From: Flavobacteriaceae bacterium
GTDB taxonomy: Bacteria > Bacteroidota > Bacteroidia > Flavobacteriales > Flavobacteriaceae
Direction: 5' to 3'
NCBI GenBank assembly: GCA_012959395.1
Contig: DUDG01000024.1
Location: 16,994 to 80,993 of the forward strand
DNA length: 64,000 bases
How positions within the stretch are numbered: the first letter of the stretch is position 1; each line of letters starts with the position of its first letter. The notes beneath the pieces were generated by a model, which was not told the origin of the DNA, made no database searches, and saw nothing but the letters and a program-made list of their open reading frames with translations. The position numbers and the translations under genes are program-made. Positions 63,044-64,000 of this stretch are shown here, piece after piece.

Positions 63044-63655
63044 TTATTTTTTCTTTATGGCATTAATATAATGGGTAATGCCTATAATGTAATTATCGAA
63101 TATTTGATTATTGTCATAAATTTTTCTAATTCCTCTTATTCCTTCAAAAGAACCTATCAAACAGGTAGCTAGAGCGCTACAATTAACATTGCTATGGATT
63201 TGATTTTTTGCTTTTCCAAATTCAAGTACTTTGACTAATGCAATTTGCCAGCTATCTATTAAATTTCTTAAAAGAATTCTAAATTCACTATCTGAACAGC
63301 CTATTTCATTAATCAAATTATTGGCAGGACATCCTAACTCTTTTTCTTTTTCAGAAAATTTTTTAATTCTTTCAGTAAAAATATATAATAAAAGTTCGGG
63401 TATGTTTTTGTTTTTATAATCTTCTAACGGAACAATAAATCCATCTTGAATTCTCTTTGTTATAATATTTTCAATAACTTTTATTCCGATTTCATGCTTA
63501 TTTTTAAAATGATGATAAAAAGCTCCTTTAGAAAGAGAAGTTTTTCTCATTATATCAGGAATATTAGTGCTTTTAAATCCGTTAGAATAAAACATTTCAA
63601 ATGACTTATTTAATATTAAATCTTGAGTTGATTTCGATTTAAGACTTTGTTTCAT
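63044..63655 (-). CDS. TetR/AcrR family transcriptional regulator
   Basis: N-terminal HTH: TQDLILNKSFEMFYSNGFKSTNIPDIMRKTSLSKGAFYHHFKNKHEIGIKVIE. Confidence 0.93.
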   Translation of the reverse strand: MKQSLKSKSTQDLILNKSFEMFYSNGFKSTNIPDIMRKTSLSKGAFYHHFKNKHEIGIKVIENIITKRIQDGFIVPLEDYKNKNIPELLLYIFTERIKKFSEKEKELGCPANNLINEIGCSDSEFRILLRNLIDSWQIALVKVLEFGKAKNQIHSNVNCSALATCLIGSFEGIRGIRKIYDNNQIFDNYIIGITHYINAIKKK

Positions 63656-63793
63656 AGTAATTATAAATAATTAGAATTTAGAAGAAAGCTTTAATTTATT
63701 GTTGACTTTTCAAATTGGATAACTATCTCTTTGTTACACGTTTAGACAATTAATTTTTATTGAAGATACAAAAGTTTAGTAAATAAATGTTAT

Positions 63794-63819
63794 AAAAAAA
63801 TACTAATTAGTATGTTTTT
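63794..63819. promoter_or_regulatory. Candidate TetR-family operator
   Basis: AAAAAAATACTAATTAGTATGTTTTT: perfect 14-bp palindrome ATACTAATTAGTAT (63800-63813) flanked by A5/T5 arms, between divergent tetR and the 63862 ORF. Confidence 0.5.
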
Positions 63820-63861
63820 ATAAAAAAGTTTATATTAGTACAATAATCATAAATCTAAAAT

Positions 63862-64000
63862 GTGATAAAATCAAACTTAACTAGTTTAGTAATTATTTTT
63901 TTTGCTTTTCAATTATATTCTCAAAACTCTATTTCTTTAACAGATTCTTTAGATATAATGAAAGTGATGAAGTTTCAAGAAAATGCTTGGAATAGTGGAG
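63862..64000 (+). CDS. Putative secreted NTF2-like (DUF4440/SgcJ-type) protein, N-terminal fragment
   Basis: GTG-initiated open frame to window end: MIKSNLTSLVIIFFAFQLYSQNSISLTDSLDIMKVMKFQENAWNSG; signal peptide and QxxAWNxG motif. Confidence 0.5.
   Translation, partial: MIKSNLTSLVIIFFAFQLYSQNSISLTDSLDIMKVMKFQENAWNSG

Noticed and set aside
1-64000. CRISPR array, prophage, toxin-antitoxin, secretion or biosynthetic cluster
   Set aside because: No direct-repeat/spacer pattern, phage structural genes, or clustered accessory genes were seen; gene content is essentially core metabolism and information processing.
1-64000. tRNA or rRNA genes in gaps
   Set aside because: No gap shows a cloverleaf with a GGTTCRA T-arm; the only sizeable structured gap is the 6S-like region at 58432-58592.

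Overview
This window reads as an AT-rich, compact Bacteroidota (Flavobacteriia-like) chromosome segment made up almost entirely of housekeeping genes. Recognisable genes include prfC (partial), idi, htpG, fabH, recR, cinA, rpmB-rpmG-DUF4295, ftsY, rimO, bshC, guaA, pyrG, yidC, mnmA, lysA, sucC, hsp20, uvrB, ctaA/COX15, cca, sua5, dapD, ruvX, def, mazG, aroE, two DUF368 genes, purA, fur, spoT, an M48 peptidase, rocD, a cysteine desulfurase, zapA, rny, galE, a sulfatase and a tetR. I found no CRISPR array, prophage, transposase, tRNA/rRNA gene, defence island or biosynthetic cluster, and no clearly new multi-gene system. The observations most worth following up are: (i) an uncharacterised 353-aa protein with a GD-x4-N...IDFD signature suggesting a kinase-like (PKL/APH) fold; (ii) a TGACATTTTGTC motif, tandem at hsp20 and present in variant form upstream of htpG with identical spacing to a downstream TTTG; (iii) an OstA-like (LptA-family) gene split by an apparent 1-nt frameshift; (iv) about 27 VVEEEP hexapeptide repeats at the N terminus of FtsY; (v) a 6S-like RNA between zapA and rny; (vi) a GC-rich DUF4345 gene of probable foreign origin; (vii) tandem DUF368 genes; and (viii) a palindromic candidate operator upstream of a tetR gene. 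All calls come from reading the sequence; no database search was run.
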